DNA of 64,000 bases from CAZEQJ01 sp964514385. Lineage in GTDB: Bacteria; Bacteroidota; Bacteroidia; Cytophagales; Cyclobacteriaceae. The stretch's first letter is position 1. Each line of letters starts with the position of its first letter. Of this stretch, positions 34,235 through 43,647 are shown piece by piece. The DNA lies in NCBI GenBank assembly GCA_964514385.1, contig CAZEQJ010000001.1, positions 124,001 to 188,000 on the forward strand. The letters are read 5' to 3'. The position numbers were made by a program, and so were the translations under genes. The notes beneath the pieces are model-generated. The model was not told the DNA's origin. It did no database searches and saw nothing but the letters and a program-made list of their open reading frames with translations.

Positions 34235-36010
34235 TTACATTCTTTCCGGACAGCCGATACCAAGCAGGGCCATAGCCGAGCGGAGGGTTCTGGCTACTGC
34301 ATAAGATAAGGCGACACGAAATGCCCGTGCCTCCTCCGATTCTGCTCCAAGTATGGACAGGTCGGTATAAAATTTATTGTATTGCTTTGCCAGCTCAAAA
34401 CTATACTGCGCAATGGCTGAAGGCGAATAGCTGCCTGCTGCCTCTTCCAGTACCTTTGGAAAGTCTGCCAGTGCGACTATAAGGTTCTTTTCTTCCTGCT
34501 GAAGGGTGCTGATGGTATATTCACGGAAATCTATATGTTGCTCTTCGGCTCTACGCAGTATTGCCGAAATGCGGGCATGTGTATATTGAATAAACGGTCC
34601 CGTGTAGCCCTGAAATTCGATCGATTCCTGCGGGTTGAACAGGATTCTTTTCCTAGGGTCTACTTTCAAAAGGAAAAATTTCAATGCTCCCAGCCCGAGC
34701 ATACGATGCAGCTCTGTCAGCTCTGTTTCAGAAAAACCTTCAACTTTTCCCAGCTCTGCAGTCTTTTCCGCTGCAGTAGATTCCATTTCATCCATCAGAT
34801 CGTCGGCATCTACCACTGTTCCCTCCCTTGACTTCATCTTACCGGAAGGCAGGTCCACCATGCCATAAGACAGATGATAAAGTCCGGAAGCATAATTTCG
34901 CCCCAGTTTTTCAAGGATTGTAAAGAGCACCTTAAAATGATAATCCTGCTCATTGCCAACTACGTATATGGACTTCTCAAAATTAAATCCCTGATACTTC
35001 AGGTCTGCCGTACCCAGATCCTGTGTCATGTATACCGATGTGCCATCACTCCGGAGCAGGAGTTTTTCATCAAGTCCCTCTTCAGTTAGATCTATCCAGA
35101 CCGAGCCGTCCTCCCTGCGATAAAAAATACCTGCATTAAGGCCTTCCTCTACCAGGTCTTTGCCCAAAAGGTAAGTCTTTGACTCATACATTATCTCATC
35201 AAATGAAATGCCCATACGACGGTAGGTGATGTCAAAGCCATCATAAACCCATTGGTTCAGCTTTTGCCACAGTGTGACCGTCTCCGGATCGTTTTCTTCC
35301 CATTTTTTAAGCAATTCCTGGGCCTCGAGTAATAGCGACGCCTTTTTTTCGGCTTCTTCCTCCGGAATACCGTTTTTGATAAGCTCTTTTTGCTGCTCTT
35401 TATATGCCTTATCAAAGGCTACATAATAATTTCCAACGAGCTTATCGCCTTTAATGCCAGTGGTTTCGGGTGACTCGTCATTACCAAATTGGGTATAGGC
35501 GAGCATGGACTTACATATATGAATACCGCGGTCATTGACGAGGTTCACCTTTTTGACCTGATAGCCCTGGTGTTCCAGGATCCGGCTTACAGCATCGCCC
35601 AGAAAATTATTACGCAGGTGGCCGAGGTGCAACGGTTTATTGGTATTTGGAGAACTGAACTCCACCATCACCTTTTGACCATTGAAAGGTTTAGTGCCAT
35701 ATTTTTCATCCTGAACAATGGTATTAAAAAGGCCTGTCCAGTACTGGTCAGCAATGGAAAGGTTCAGAAAGCCTTTAACAACCTGGAAGGCCTCCACATG
35801 TTCACCCACCAGCGCCCTGCCGATGATGTCGCCTATTTCCTGTGGCGATTTTCGCAGCATTTTAACTAACGGAAATACTACAAACGTGATTTCACCCTCA
35901 AACTCCGGACGGGTAGGCTGAAACTGCAGCTGGTCATCGTCAATCTCCGTCCCGAAGTTTTCCCTGACAATATTTCTAACTTTTTCTCCTAATACCTTTT
36001 CTATCATCAC
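34235..36010 (-). CDS. argS: Arginyl-tRNA synthetase
   Basis: This 591-residue class I synthetase has an N-terminal Arg_tRNA_synt_N domain, HIGH-type motif HLGHLRNNFLGD (after FSSPNTNKPL), KMSK-like GKMKSREGTVVDADDL and a C-terminal anticodon-binding (DALR) domain ending LRSAMALLGIGCPERM. It charges tRNA-Arg. It probably forms an operon with menA, with a candidate promoter box 16 bases upstream of the start. Confidence 0.97.
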   Translation of the reverse strand: MMIEKVLGEKVRNIVRENFGTEIDDDQLQFQPTRPEFEGEITFVVFPLVKMLRKSPQEIGDIIGRALVGEHVEAFQVVKGFLNLSIADQYWTGLFNTIVQDEKYGTKPFNGQKVMVEFSSPNTNKPLHLGHLRNNFLGDAVSRILEHQGYQVKKVNLVNDRGIHICKSMLAYTQFGNDESPETTGIKGDKLVGNYYVAFDKAYKEQQKELIKNGIPEEEAEKKASLLLEAQELLKKWEENDPETVTLWQKLNQWVYDGFDITYRRMGISFDEIMYESKTYLLGKDLVEEGLNAGIFYRREDGSVWIDLTEEGLDEKLLLRSDGTSVYMTQDLGTADLKYQGFNFEKSIYVVGNEQDYHFKVLFTILEKLGRNYASGLYHLSYGMVDLPSGKMKSREGTVVDADDLMDEMESTAAEKTAELGKVEGFSETELTELHRMLGLGALKFFLLKVDPRKRILFNPQESIEFQGYTGPFIQYTHARISAILRRAEEQHIDFREYTISTLQQEEKNLIVALADFPKVLEEAAGSYSPSAIAQYSFELAKQYNKFYTDLSILGAESEEARAFRVALSYAVARTLRSAMALLGIGCPERM

Positions 36011-36025
36011 ACATCAAGCTTTGGG

Positions 36026-36033
36026 CAAATATA
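36026..36033 (-). promoter_or_regulatory. Candidate -7 box for argS-menA
   Basis: TATATTTG on the minus strand matches the Bacteroidota -7 consensus exactly, 15 bases ahead of the argS ATG. A -33 element is not obvious. Confidence 0.4.
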
Positions 36034-36102
36034 AAAGATGATCGCTTGCGAATCTTTCTGAAATTATTTTTTAGCGATAGAATTAAAATAATTTTCAAAC
36101 AT

Positions 36103-36110
36103 TATGTTTG
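36103..36110 (+). promoter_or_regulatory. Candidate -7 box for arginine decarboxylase
   Basis: TATGTTTG matches TAnnTTTG and lies 21 bases before the start codon at 36132. It sits 70 bases from the divergent argS box. Confidence 0.4.
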
Positions 36111-36131
36111 TCAACTGTTTAGTATGATAAG

Positions 36132-37526
36132 ATGATTAATAAGTACATTGACCTGATCCACCAGACTTTTGATTTTCCCCAGGAGGAATTTCAGGTGGTT
36201 AATGATGAGCTCCATTTTCACGGCGTTCCTCTTAAATCAATAGTCAGTAAATATGGCACCCCCCTCAAGCTGACCTATCTTCCCAGAATATCTGAAAGGA
36301 TTCAATACACTAAAAAGCTGTTTGAAAATGCCTTTAAAAAGCATAATTATCAGGGCAAATACACGTATTTCTACTGTACCAAGTCCAATCATTTTGAGTT
36401 TGTGCTTGAGGAAGCACTAAAGAATGATATTCATCTTGAAACTTCTTCCGCTTTTGACATTCAGATCGTAAAGAAGCTTTATGAAGCCGGGAAAATAGAT
36501 AAAAACACTATGATCATCAGCAACGGCTATAAACGGCCGCTGTATACCAAATATATAACAGAACTGATCAACGATGGCTTTACTGGATGTGTGCCCATCC
36601 TTGACAACCTCAAAGAACTCGAATACTACGAGGCCAATGTAAAGGCTGATTCGTACGATATAGGTTTACGCGTCGCGTCAGATGAAATACCAAACTTTGA
36701 ATTTTACACCTCCCGCCTGGGAATACGGTATACTGACATTGTATCGTATTATCAGAACCGGATAAAGGACAATGCGAAGGGAAGGCTGAAGATGCTGCAT
36801 TATTTTATCAATACCGGCATCAAGGATGACACCTACTACTGGAGTGAGCTCAACCGCTTCGTAGAAAAATACTGCGAACTGAAAAAGGTATGCCCCGAAC
36901 TGGAGATCATCGATATTGGCGGTGGCTTTCCGATCAAAACAAGCCTGGCATTTTCGTTCGATTATGAATACATGGTAGATGCCATCATCGAAAACATCAA
37001 AGATATATGTGATCGCAACAACGTTCCTCATCCACATATTTACACTGAATTTGGCAGTTTCACTGTGGGTGAAAGCGGTGCCACATTATATACGGTGCTC
37101 GGCCAGAAGCTGCAAAATGATAAGGAGCTTTGGTATATGATCGACGGGTCGTTTATTACGCATCTGCCGGACAGCTGGGGGCTAAACCAAAAATTCATAC
37201 TGTTGCCAATCGATCACTGGGGCAGAGATTACCACAAGGTAAATATTGGCGGGCTCACCTGCGACAGCATGGATTATTACAATTCCGAAGCCCATAGCGG
37301 CGATGTATTTCTACCCAAGATCAAGCCGGAAGAAAACCTGGTGATCGGATTTTTCCATACAGGTGCGTATCAGGATTCACTAAGCGGTTACGGCGGCATT
37401 CAGCATTGCCTGATACCGGCGCCCAAGCATGTACTTATACAAAAAGACGAAAACGGAGAATTTCACACTGAACTGTTCAGGGAAGAGCAGGACCATGAGG
37501 ATATGCTAGAAATTCTTGGCTATTAG
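36132..37526 (+). CDS. PLP-dependent arginine decarboxylase (alanine-racemase fold)
   Basis: This 464-residue fold-type III decarboxylase has the PLP Lys in YFYCTKSNHFEF and a Gly-rich phosphate-binding segment in IIDIGGGFPIKTS. The C-terminal catalytic Cys region is in NIGGLTCDSMDYYN, and the late segment is FFHTGAYQDSLSGYGG. It fits the Bacteroidota arginine decarboxylase group that starts polyamine (agmatine) synthesis. It is shorter than E. coli SpeA. Its 3' end overlaps the convergent HAD gene by 21 nt. Confidence 0.88.
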   Translation: MINKYIDLIHQTFDFPQEEFQVVNDELHFHGVPLKSIVSKYGTPLKLTYLPRISERIQYTKKLFENAFKKHNYQGKYTYFYCTKSNHFEFVLEEALKNDIHLETSSAFDIQIVKKLYEAGKIDKNTMIISNGYKRPLYTKYITELINDGFTGCVPILDNLKELEYYEANVKADSYDIGLRVASDEIPNFEFYTSRLGIRYTDIVSYYQNRIKDNAKGRLKMLHYFINTGIKDDTYYWSELNRFVEKYCELKKVCPELEIIDIGGGFPIKTSLAFSFDYEYMVDAIIENIKDICDRNNVPHPHIYTEFGSFTVGESGATLYTVLGQKLQNDKELWYMIDGSFITHLPDSWGLNQKFILLPIDHWGRDYHKVNIGGLTCDSMDYYNSEAHSGDVFLPKIKPEENLVIGFFHTGAYQDSLSGYGGIQHCLIPAPKHVLIQKDENGEFHTELFREEQDHEDMLEILGY

Positions 37527-38024
37527 CTGCCACGCCTCCCCGAGAGAGGAAGCCTGATGATCTGAATTGGGCGACGTGCCCGACCCAATCATAATCGTGC
37601 TGATACCGAGCTGTCGTGCGGGCAGCAAGTCTCTGTCCTTGTCGCCGGCCATGTAACTGGATGCAGGATCGATCTCAAAACGATGTAGAGCCCGTTCGAA
37701 GAGTAAGGTGGCCGGCTTTCGGGACAATGACCGGGTAATATCCGGGTGGTAGGGGGAAAAATATACCGCCTTAATTTCAGGAATAGCTTTCATCATGATT
37801 TCATGACAGATGCGCATCTCAGACAGGGTATATCTACACAGACTGATACCCGCCTGATTGGTGATCACAACAGGAATAAAGCCTGCCCCGGATGCTGCCG
37901 CAATAGCTTCTGCCACTCCGGGAAGTATCTCAAAATCTCTAGGATGATAGGTATAATCACCACGCTCACGGTTTATTACACCGTCCCTGTCAAGAAATAA
38001 ACCCTTGTTTGAATAACCTTTCAT
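37506..38024 (-). CDS. HAD-IIIA phosphatase, GmhB-like
   Basis: This 172-residue HAD protein has motif I LFLDRDGVINRERGDYT, motif II VVITNQAGISLCRY and motif IV-like MAGDKDRDLLPARQLGIS. It resembles D-glycero-D-manno-heptose-1,7-bisphosphate 7-phosphatase (GmhB), but the zinc-binding Cys/His loop typical of GmhB is not complete here: only H-P around SPYHPDITR is seen. The assignment to heptose is therefore uncertain. Its last 21 bases overlap the end of the arginine decarboxylase gene on the other strand. Confidence 0.8.
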   Translation of the reverse strand: MKGYSNKGLFLDRDGVINRERGDYTYHPRDFEILPGVAEAIAAASGAGFIPVVITNQAGISLCRYTLSEMRICHEIMMKAIPEIKAVYFSPYHPDITRSLSRKPATLLFERALHRFEIDPASSYMAGDKDRDLLPARQLGISTIMIGSGTSPNSDHQASSLGEAWQLIAKNF

Positions 38025-38044
38025 GGCAATTCCGTAAAATTAGT

Positions 38045-38056
38045 AACTTCGAAGTT
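38045..38056. promoter_or_regulatory. 12-bp perfect palindrome between divergent genes
   Basis: AACTTCGAAGTT is a perfect inverted repeat in the 45-bp gap between the divergent HAD and glycosyltransferase genes. It could be an operator for both promoters; no protein is implied. Confidence 0.25.
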
Positions 38057-38069
38057 TCAAAGATAAACT

Positions 38070-38813
38070 ATGAAGAGCGAAACGCTTGTCATTATTCCTA
38101 CATACAACGAGATCGAAAACATCGAAGCCATCGTGCGGGCTGTGATGTCACAAAAAGATGGTTTTGATCTTCTGATTATTGATGACGGCTCACCAGATGG
38201 CACTGCGACGGTAGTGAAAGAACTCCAGACGGAATATAGCGGGAGGCTTCATTTAATGGAAAGAAAAGGTAAACTCGGCCTGGGCACAGCTTATATCGCA
38301 GGTTTCAAATATGCTTTGGAGAGGGATTATTTGTTTATTTTTGAAATGGATGCCGACTTTTCGCATAATCCTGATGATCTGGGCCGCCTGTACCATGCAT
38401 GCAAGGAAGAAGGATATCACATGGCCGTAGGTAGCCGATACGTAACAGGAGTGAATGTGGTTAACTGGCCTATGGGGCGGGTGTTGATGTCATTCTTTGC
38501 TAGTAAATACGTCCGTTTCATCACCGGCCTGCCAATAAATGATGCTACAGCTGGTTTCAAATGCTATCGACGCGAGGTACTGGAAACCATACCCCTTGAC
38601 CAGATACGCTTCATTGGATATGCTTTTCAGATTGAAATGAAATTCACAACCTGGAAATTTGGCTTCCGCATAAAGGAGGTGCCTATAATATTTACCGACC
38701 GGTCGAGAGGAACTTCAAAAATGTCATCGAAAATATTCCGCGAAGCCTTTCTTGGTGTGATTGAATTAAAAATCAACAGCTGGTTTAAGACCTACCGAAG
38801 GGCGATGGCCTAA
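38070..38813 (+). CDS. Polyprenol monophosphomannose synthase-like GT2 glycosyltransferase
   Basis: This 247-residue GT2 enzyme has the GDP-sugar site IIPTYNEIENIEAIV, a DXD motif in FEMDADFSHNPDDL and MAVGSRYVTGV, TAGFKCYRREVLE and the late RSRGTSKMS motif (RxxGxSK). This is the dolichyl-phosphate-mannose-synthase (DPM1-like) pattern without a transmembrane extension. It is likely to load mannose or another sugar onto a lipid carrier for envelope glycan or protein glycosylation, which is common in Bacteroidota. It overlaps the convergent permease gene by 4 nt. Confidence 0.9.
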   Translation: MKSETLVIIPTYNEIENIEAIVRAVMSQKDGFDLLIIDDGSPDGTATVVKELQTEYSGRLHLMERKGKLGLGTAYIAGFKYALERDYLFIFEMDADFSHNPDDLGRLYHACKEEGYHMAVGSRYVTGVNVVNWPMGRVLMSFFASKYVRFITGLPINDATAGFKCYRREVLETIPLDQIRFIGYAFQIEMKFTTWKFGFRIKEVPIIFTDRSRGTSKMSSKIFREAFLGVIELKINSWFKTYRRAMA

Positions 38814-40027
38814 CTGAATCTCAATGCCTTTACTGGTTGAGTGCGGCTAATGATAGCTGAAGGAATCACCAGCACAAGGCTTACCAGTCCCAATACCAGC
38901 ACATTCAGGCCGCCAATAATGGTCCAGTTGAAGTATATGGGCACATATGAGATATAATAATTCTCCGCGTCCAGCGGCAGAATATGAAAATAATACTGGA
39001 CAGCACCAAACAGGATGCCAATACCATTCCCATACAACATCCCCTTTAAGATAAGCCTTATTCCCACCTGGGTAAAAATATTTCGAACCTGCGCATTCCT
39101 GGAGCCCAGACTTTTTAGGATTCCAATCATGCGCGTACGCTCCATACTGAGGATTATCAGAACCGAGAGGAGGTTCAGACTGGCGACGATCAGCACCAAA
39201 ACAAGTACCAGAGTAGCGTTTTTATTGATCACCGTAAGCCAGTCAAATATGGCAAAATAGAGTTCGGATGCACGATCTACACGATATTGAAATCCTGTCA
39301 GCTCCAATAGCTCCTGTTCTGCCCGCTGGTCTGAAACTTTTGGGTCACGAAATACCTCGTATCCACCTACCTGTTTTTCCCCCCAGTTGTTAAGCAACCG
39401 TATCAGCTGTATATCCCCTATTACCAGTTGCTGATCCACTTCCTCGACTTCCGTTTCAATTATGCCACAAACACGTAATCTTCTGAACCTTGGCGGATCC
39501 TGAACAAAATATACAGACACCATGCTGTCCACATCTACATTGAGCCGGTCAGCCACAAGGCGGCTTATCAGAATATCCTGGCTATGGGCACCAGAATCAA
39601 ATCGTAAATACCTACCCTTTTTGATTTGCAGGGAAATACGTGAGGTATCTGCATCTGGTCCAAGTCCCTTAAATAAAACACCTTTGAGCACTTCCCCTTC
39701 TTTGAGCAGTGCAGGTTTCAGGGCAAAACCCTGTGTATGTTCTATGAATTTTGGCTTTTCGAGCTGCATCAGGCTGTCAAAATTGATATAAATAGGATCA
39801 TTGACCATTTGATTGCTGAAGCTGTATTTTTTGACCTGAAAATGCCCTGACATGTCATAAACCTTGTTTTTTATTGACTCCTGAAATCCACCAAGGATCA
39901 TGTAACTGCCCATCATCACAGCCAGACCAATAGCAATTGTAGCAACAGCAATCTGTTGCACGATTTTTGAAAAAGAACTTTGCCTATTTTTGTATAAGCG
40001 ACCGGCAACAAAAGCAGCGAAATTCAA
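38810..40027 (-). CDS. FtsX-type ABC permease (LolE/MacB-like)
   Basis: This 405-residue protein has an N-terminal helix near KIVQQIAVATIAIGLAVMMGS, a periplasmic MacB-PCD-like domain and three C-terminal helices of the FtsX domain (LLSVLIILSMERTRMIGILK, SLGSRNAQVRNIFTQVG). The start is TTG at 40027, preceded in frame by TAA, and gives the family-like MNFAAFVAGRLYKNRQ. Its partner ATPase is not adjacent. Lipoprotein release to the outer membrane or another extrusion role is inferred. Confidence 0.88.
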   Translation of the reverse strand: MNFAAFVAGRLYKNRQSSFSKIVQQIAVATIAIGLAVMMGSYMILGGFQESIKNKVYDMSGHFQVKKYSFSNQMVNDPIYINFDSLMQLEKPKFIEHTQGFALKPALLKEGEVLKGVLFKGLGPDADTSRISLQIKKGRYLRFDSGAHSQDILISRLVADRLNVDVDSMVSVYFVQDPPRFRRLRVCGIIETEVEEVDQQLVIGDIQLIRLLNNWGEKQVGGYEVFRDPKVSDQRAEQELLELTGFQYRVDRASELYFAIFDWLTVINKNATLVLVLVLIVASLNLLSVLIILSMERTRMIGILKSLGSRNAQVRNIFTQVGIRLILKGMLYGNGIGILFGAVQYYFHILPLDAENYYISYVPIYFNWTIIGGLNVLVLGLVSLVLVIPSAIISRTQPVKALRFS

Positions 40028-41185
40028 ATGCAGAAAATTTTAATGTTTGACTCAAAGTTAAGGCAAAAATTACTCACGATACCAATTCTCCTGATGATAG
40101 TACAGGCTCAGGGGCAGGTCATGCCCGGAGCATGGCAGATGGAAGAATATCTGCCGCTACTGAATGACAAAAATGTAGCACTGATATGCAACCATACCTC
40201 TATGATCGGGAATAGTCATCTGGCCGATAGCCTGATCGCGCTGCAGGTAAACCTGGTAAAGCTTTTTTCACCTGAACACGGCATCCGCGGTAATGTATCT
40301 GATGGTCAGAAAATAGATAACGGCACAGACCCCGAAACCGGACTACCTGTAATTTCCCTGTATGGATCACACCGTAAGCCAACTCCAGAGGACCTTGATA
40401 GCATAGATATCGTGATATTTGATATCCAGGATGTTGGTGTTCGTTTTTATACCTATATCAGCACTATGCACCTGGTAATGGAAGCCTGTGGAGAACAGGG
40501 AGTAGAGATGGTGATACTGGATCGTCCCAACCCAAATGGCCACTATGTGGACGGACCGGTACGGGAAGCCGATTATGAATCCTTTGTCGGCATGCACCCT
40601 ATCCCGATAATTCACGGGTGCACGGTCGGGGAACTGGCCTGTATGATCATCGGCGAAAAGTGGATAGCGTCTGCACCGAAGATGAGTGTAATAAATGTGA
40701 AAAACTATGATCATAACACGCATTATACCTTGCCCGTCAGTCCATCCCCAAACCTTCCCAACATGCAGGCTATTTCACTTTACCCCAGCCTTGCCCTGTT
40801 TGAAGGCACAAAAGTGAGCGTGGGCAGAGGTACGCCACATCCGTTTACATGCTATGGTTATCCGGAAGAGCAACTGGGCGATTTTACATTTACACCGGTT
40901 TCCACTCCCGGCAAGTCGGTAAATCCACCTCTCAAAGACAGAAAATGCTATGGTGTGGATCTTTCCAATAGCCCGTATACTTCATTTACTCTCAGCTACC
41001 TGCTGCATGCGTTTGAAGTACTGGGGGAGGACATCTTCAATGCTTATTTCGAAAAGCTCGCGGGCACGGATATGCTTCGGAAGCAGATTGTTGCCGGCTT
41101 ACCTGAAGACGAAATCCGGCTCACCTGGCAGGAGTCGCTGAACCGGTATATGAGAATTCGAGAAAACTATCTACTTTACGATTGA
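40028..41185 (+). CDS. DUF1343 secreted protein (exo-beta-N-acetylmuramidase-like)
   Basis: This 385-residue protein has a signal peptide (LLTIPILLMIVQAQGQ) and DUF1343 motifs: VALICNHTSMIGNSHLADSL, LFSPEHGIRGNVSDG, YTYISTMHLVMEAC, VMEACGEQGVEMVILDRPN and MQAISLYPSLALFEGT with VSVGRGTPHPF. The family includes NamZ, a peptidoglycan exo-N-acetylmuramidase, so turnover of cell-wall sugars is plausible. If translation starts at 40028 the gap to the divergent permease start is zero. ATG at 40043 is an alternative. Confidence 0.9.
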   Translation: MQKILMFDSKLRQKLLTIPILLMIVQAQGQVMPGAWQMEEYLPLLNDKNVALICNHTSMIGNSHLADSLIALQVNLVKLFSPEHGIRGNVSDGQKIDNGTDPETGLPVISLYGSHRKPTPEDLDSIDIVIFDIQDVGVRFYTYISTMHLVMEACGEQGVEMVILDRPNPNGHYVDGPVREADYESFVGMHPIPIIHGCTVGELACMIIGEKWIASAPKMSVINVKNYDHNTHYTLPVSPSPNLPNMQAISLYPSLALFEGTKVSVGRGTPHPFTCYGYPEEQLGDFTFTPVSTPGKSVNPPLKDRKCYGVDLSNSPYTSFTLSYLLHAFEVLGEDIFNAYFEKLAGTDMLRKQIVAGLPEDEIRLTWQESLNRYMRIRENYLLYD

Positions 41186-41186
41186 C

Positions 41187-41960
41187 ATGTTTTTTATATT
41201 ATCAAAGCTGCTTATAGTCTTTTCCAAACCAGTAGTGATCGTATCCCTGCTGGCTGTAGCCGGAGTAATTTTTAGAAAGAAAAGGTATGGCAGGCAGATG
41301 CTCATAGTTGCAGGTATTCTGTTCTATTTTTTCAGTAATGATTTTATCGTAAATGAGGTGATAAGAGCTTGGGAGTGGACACCGGCCAGTTACAAAGACC
41401 TGGACCAGAAATATGGTAGCGGAATTGTGCTGGGCGGATACCTGAACCCGGAACTGGAGCCGAGAGACAGACCTCATCTGAATAAATCAGCCGGACGCAT
41501 AGTGCACGCCTGTATGTTGTATCATCGTGATGCCTTTCACTATCTCATTACCAGTGGAGGTAATGCACGGGTACTGGGAGACAAAACGGCGAAAGAAGCA
41601 AATGCTACCCGTCCGCTATTGGAGGATCTTCAGATCCCTGAAAATGCCTATATTCTGGAAAACAAAGCCCGCAACACTTATGAAAATGCATTGTATTCAA
41701 GGCAGATCATAGATAGCCTCGGCCTGTCCGCAGAAAAGCATTTACTGTTCACATCCGCTTTTCACATGCACCGTGCTGTGGGATGCTTTCAGAAAATGGG
41801 CATTCGGGTGGTGCCCTTTCCGGTAGATTATCAGCACCATGAGCGTAAATGGACACCCGACAGCCTGTTTTTACCTTCAGCAGATGCGCTGCTAAAGTGG
41901 GAAACCCTGATAAAAGAATGGCTTGGTATTTTCGTATATCGTCTCCAAGGGTATATGTAA
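41187..41960 (+). CDS. YdcF/ElyC-family (DUF218) membrane protein
   Basis: This 257-residue protein has two N-terminal helices (VVIVSLLAVAGVIF and LIVAGILFYFFSNDF). The DUF218 domain has GIVLGGYLNP, YLITSGGNARVLGDKTAKEA, LENKARNTYENALYSRQI and LFTSAFHMHRAVGCF. SanA/ElyC/YdcF proteins act in envelope integrity and lipid-carrier metabolism in other bacteria. It follows the DUF1343 gene by one base, so the two likely work together in wall maintenance. Confidence 0.9.
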   Translation: MFFILSKLLIVFSKPVVIVSLLAVAGVIFRKKRYGRQMLIVAGILFYFFSNDFIVNEVIRAWEWTPASYKDLDQKYGSGIVLGGYLNPELEPRDRPHLNKSAGRIVHACMLYHRDAFHYLITSGGNARVLGDKTAKEANATRPLLEDLQIPENAYILENKARNTYENALYSRQIIDSLGLSAEKHLLFTSAFHMHRAVGCFQKMGIRVVPFPVDYQHHERKWTPDSLFLPSADALLKWETLIKEWLGIFVYRLQGYM

Positions 41961-41962
41961 GC

Positions 41963-43564
41963 TTAGTTTTTTTTGCCTATACCTTTTAAAAATCCCGATA
42001 ATGTGCTTCTGCTGTCATTGGCATCCATATAGTTGGGAGATAAAGAAGGCTGTCCCGGCAGATTTTCTACATGAATGGTCTGTGTAGGGAATGCAAAGTT
42101 TACACCCAGGTTTTCTGCCAGTCGTATGATTTCGAGCATGATCTCGTGACGTGAACGAAGCTCCTCACTCCATGAAGGCACTTCAAAAAATATATAAAAC
42201 ATAATATCCAGTGATGAGGCCCCAAAATCATTCAGGTGAATTTCATAATAGTCTTTTCTGGTTTTGGGATGTGACGCCACGATTTGTTTGAGGCCATCTA
42301 CAAAATCTTCAATGATATGTGTGGGTGTATCGTATGTAATGGCAATGCGAGTATAAAATCTCCTGTAGACGCGTAAGCCATGGTTGTCAATTACCGAGTC
42401 GGCCATTTTCCCATTCGGGACGTAGACAAGTGAATTTCGAAATGTACGCACTCTGGTAGAACGAAACCCTACCTCTTCTACCGTACCATCAATTTCACCG
42501 GATGTGATCCAGTGACCAATCTGAAAAGGACGGTCGATAAAAATCATCAATGATCCAAAAAAGTTTTTGATGGTATCCTGTGCTGCCAGTGCAAAGGCCA
42601 GACCACCAATAGATAAACCTGCAATAAGTGCCGTAACATTAAAATCCAGGTTCTGCAGGATAAATATGGTACCGACGATAACTACAAAAGTCTTGAGGGT
42701 CTTTTTCAGGAGTGGTACCAGCTGATCATCGAGGGTGCTCTCTGTTTTTTTGGCCATCTCCATCAGATAATGACCCAGTATATCTACCAGTCGGTATACC
42801 AGCACGGTAGCGATAAGCGGGATGGCAGCTCGTAAACCCAGTATGATGTAGTGATTAATATTTACCGGTAGCTGCAATATGGGCACAAACAACAACAGCA
42901 GGCCAAATATTACCAAAAGGCTCAATGGCCTGGCCACAGGAGCAAGCACTTTGCGTACCACCTCCTTATACCCCAGCCTGATAAAGACCTTGGCAAGAAA
43001 ATAATCAAATAATAAGGTCAGCAGCCGGTGGGTCACAAAACAAATCAAAGTGAGTGCCAGAAGACCGATGAGCTGCCACAGGCGAAGCCCGAAATACTTT
43101 TTTGTGCCGAGCTTGGGCAATAGTTTTAGTAACCGGGCAGTTCCGAAAGGAAAAGCCTCATGATGTACCCTATCGATTGCTTCAAGCGAGTAATTTGAAA
43201 ACAGCCATTTATCGCCTACTTTTTCCAAATAAATAGATGGGTAGTCATCCACAGGTGTATATCGTGCTCTCGACGAAGCTGAATCAATGAAGTTTTCCTG
43301 ATTGGGCACGCTTCCCATGTCAATATAATAGCCTTTGCCGTCCAGTATCTGCTTAAGCTTCACTGCTTTATCAATAGCAACTTCTCTGGATATACTCTGC
43401 CGTAGAAAGGGAAGTGCAGCTGTATCAGGCTCAAAGCTGTCTTCCTGCAGGTAATATAGAAAAGTACGCATGCTCTCATAAGGTGTCGTGGTATTGCCTT
43501 GCGCCAGACTGACACCTGCAATTAAAATCATTGACAGAAAAAGGAGCAATATTGATTTTTTCAT
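41963..43564 (-). CDS. Mechanosensitive channel, MscS family
   Basis: Starting at Met22 of the longest frame gives a signal peptide (KKSILLLFLSMILIAGVSLA), so 43564 is preferred. A periplasmic segment follows, then four hydrophobic helices and the MscS pore and beta domain: FNVTALIAGLSIGGLAFALA, DRPFQIGHWITSGEIDGTVE, EVGFRSTRVRTF and the cytoplasmic vestibule. It should open under membrane tension. Its stop is 2 nt from the convergent YdcF-type gene. Confidence 0.92.
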   Translation of the reverse strand: MKKSILLLFLSMILIAGVSLAQGNTTTPYESMRTFLYYLQEDSFEPDTAALPFLRQSISREVAIDKAVKLKQILDGKGYYIDMGSVPNQENFIDSASSRARYTPVDDYPSIYLEKVGDKWLFSNYSLEAIDRVHHEAFPFGTARLLKLLPKLGTKKYFGLRLWQLIGLLALTLICFVTHRLLTLLFDYFLAKVFIRLGYKEVVRKVLAPVARPLSLLVIFGLLLLFVPILQLPVNINHYIILGLRAAIPLIATVLVYRLVDILGHYLMEMAKKTESTLDDQLVPLLKKTLKTFVVIVGTIFILQNLDFNVTALIAGLSIGGLAFALAAQDTIKNFFGSLMIFIDRPFQIGHWITSGEIDGTVEEVGFRSTRVRTFRNSLVYVPNGKMADSVIDNHGLRVYRRFYTRIAITYDTPTHIIEDFVDGLKQIVASHPKTRKDYYEIHLNDFGASSLDIMFYIFFEVPSWSEELRSRHEIMLEIIRLAENLGVNFAFPTQTIHVENLPGQPSLSPNYMDANDSRSTLSGFLKGIGKKN

Positions 43565-43647
43565 GCCCAAATATAGACTTATCCTTTTTAATTCGTAAAA
43601 GAATAGTACGGTCAACCACAGGATCATAATTGACTCAAAGAATAAAC

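Noticed and set aside
35489..35869. Long antisense frames inside argS, the PAS sensor, the GldG gene and others
   Set aside because: They mirror well-supported genes and show no domain of their own.
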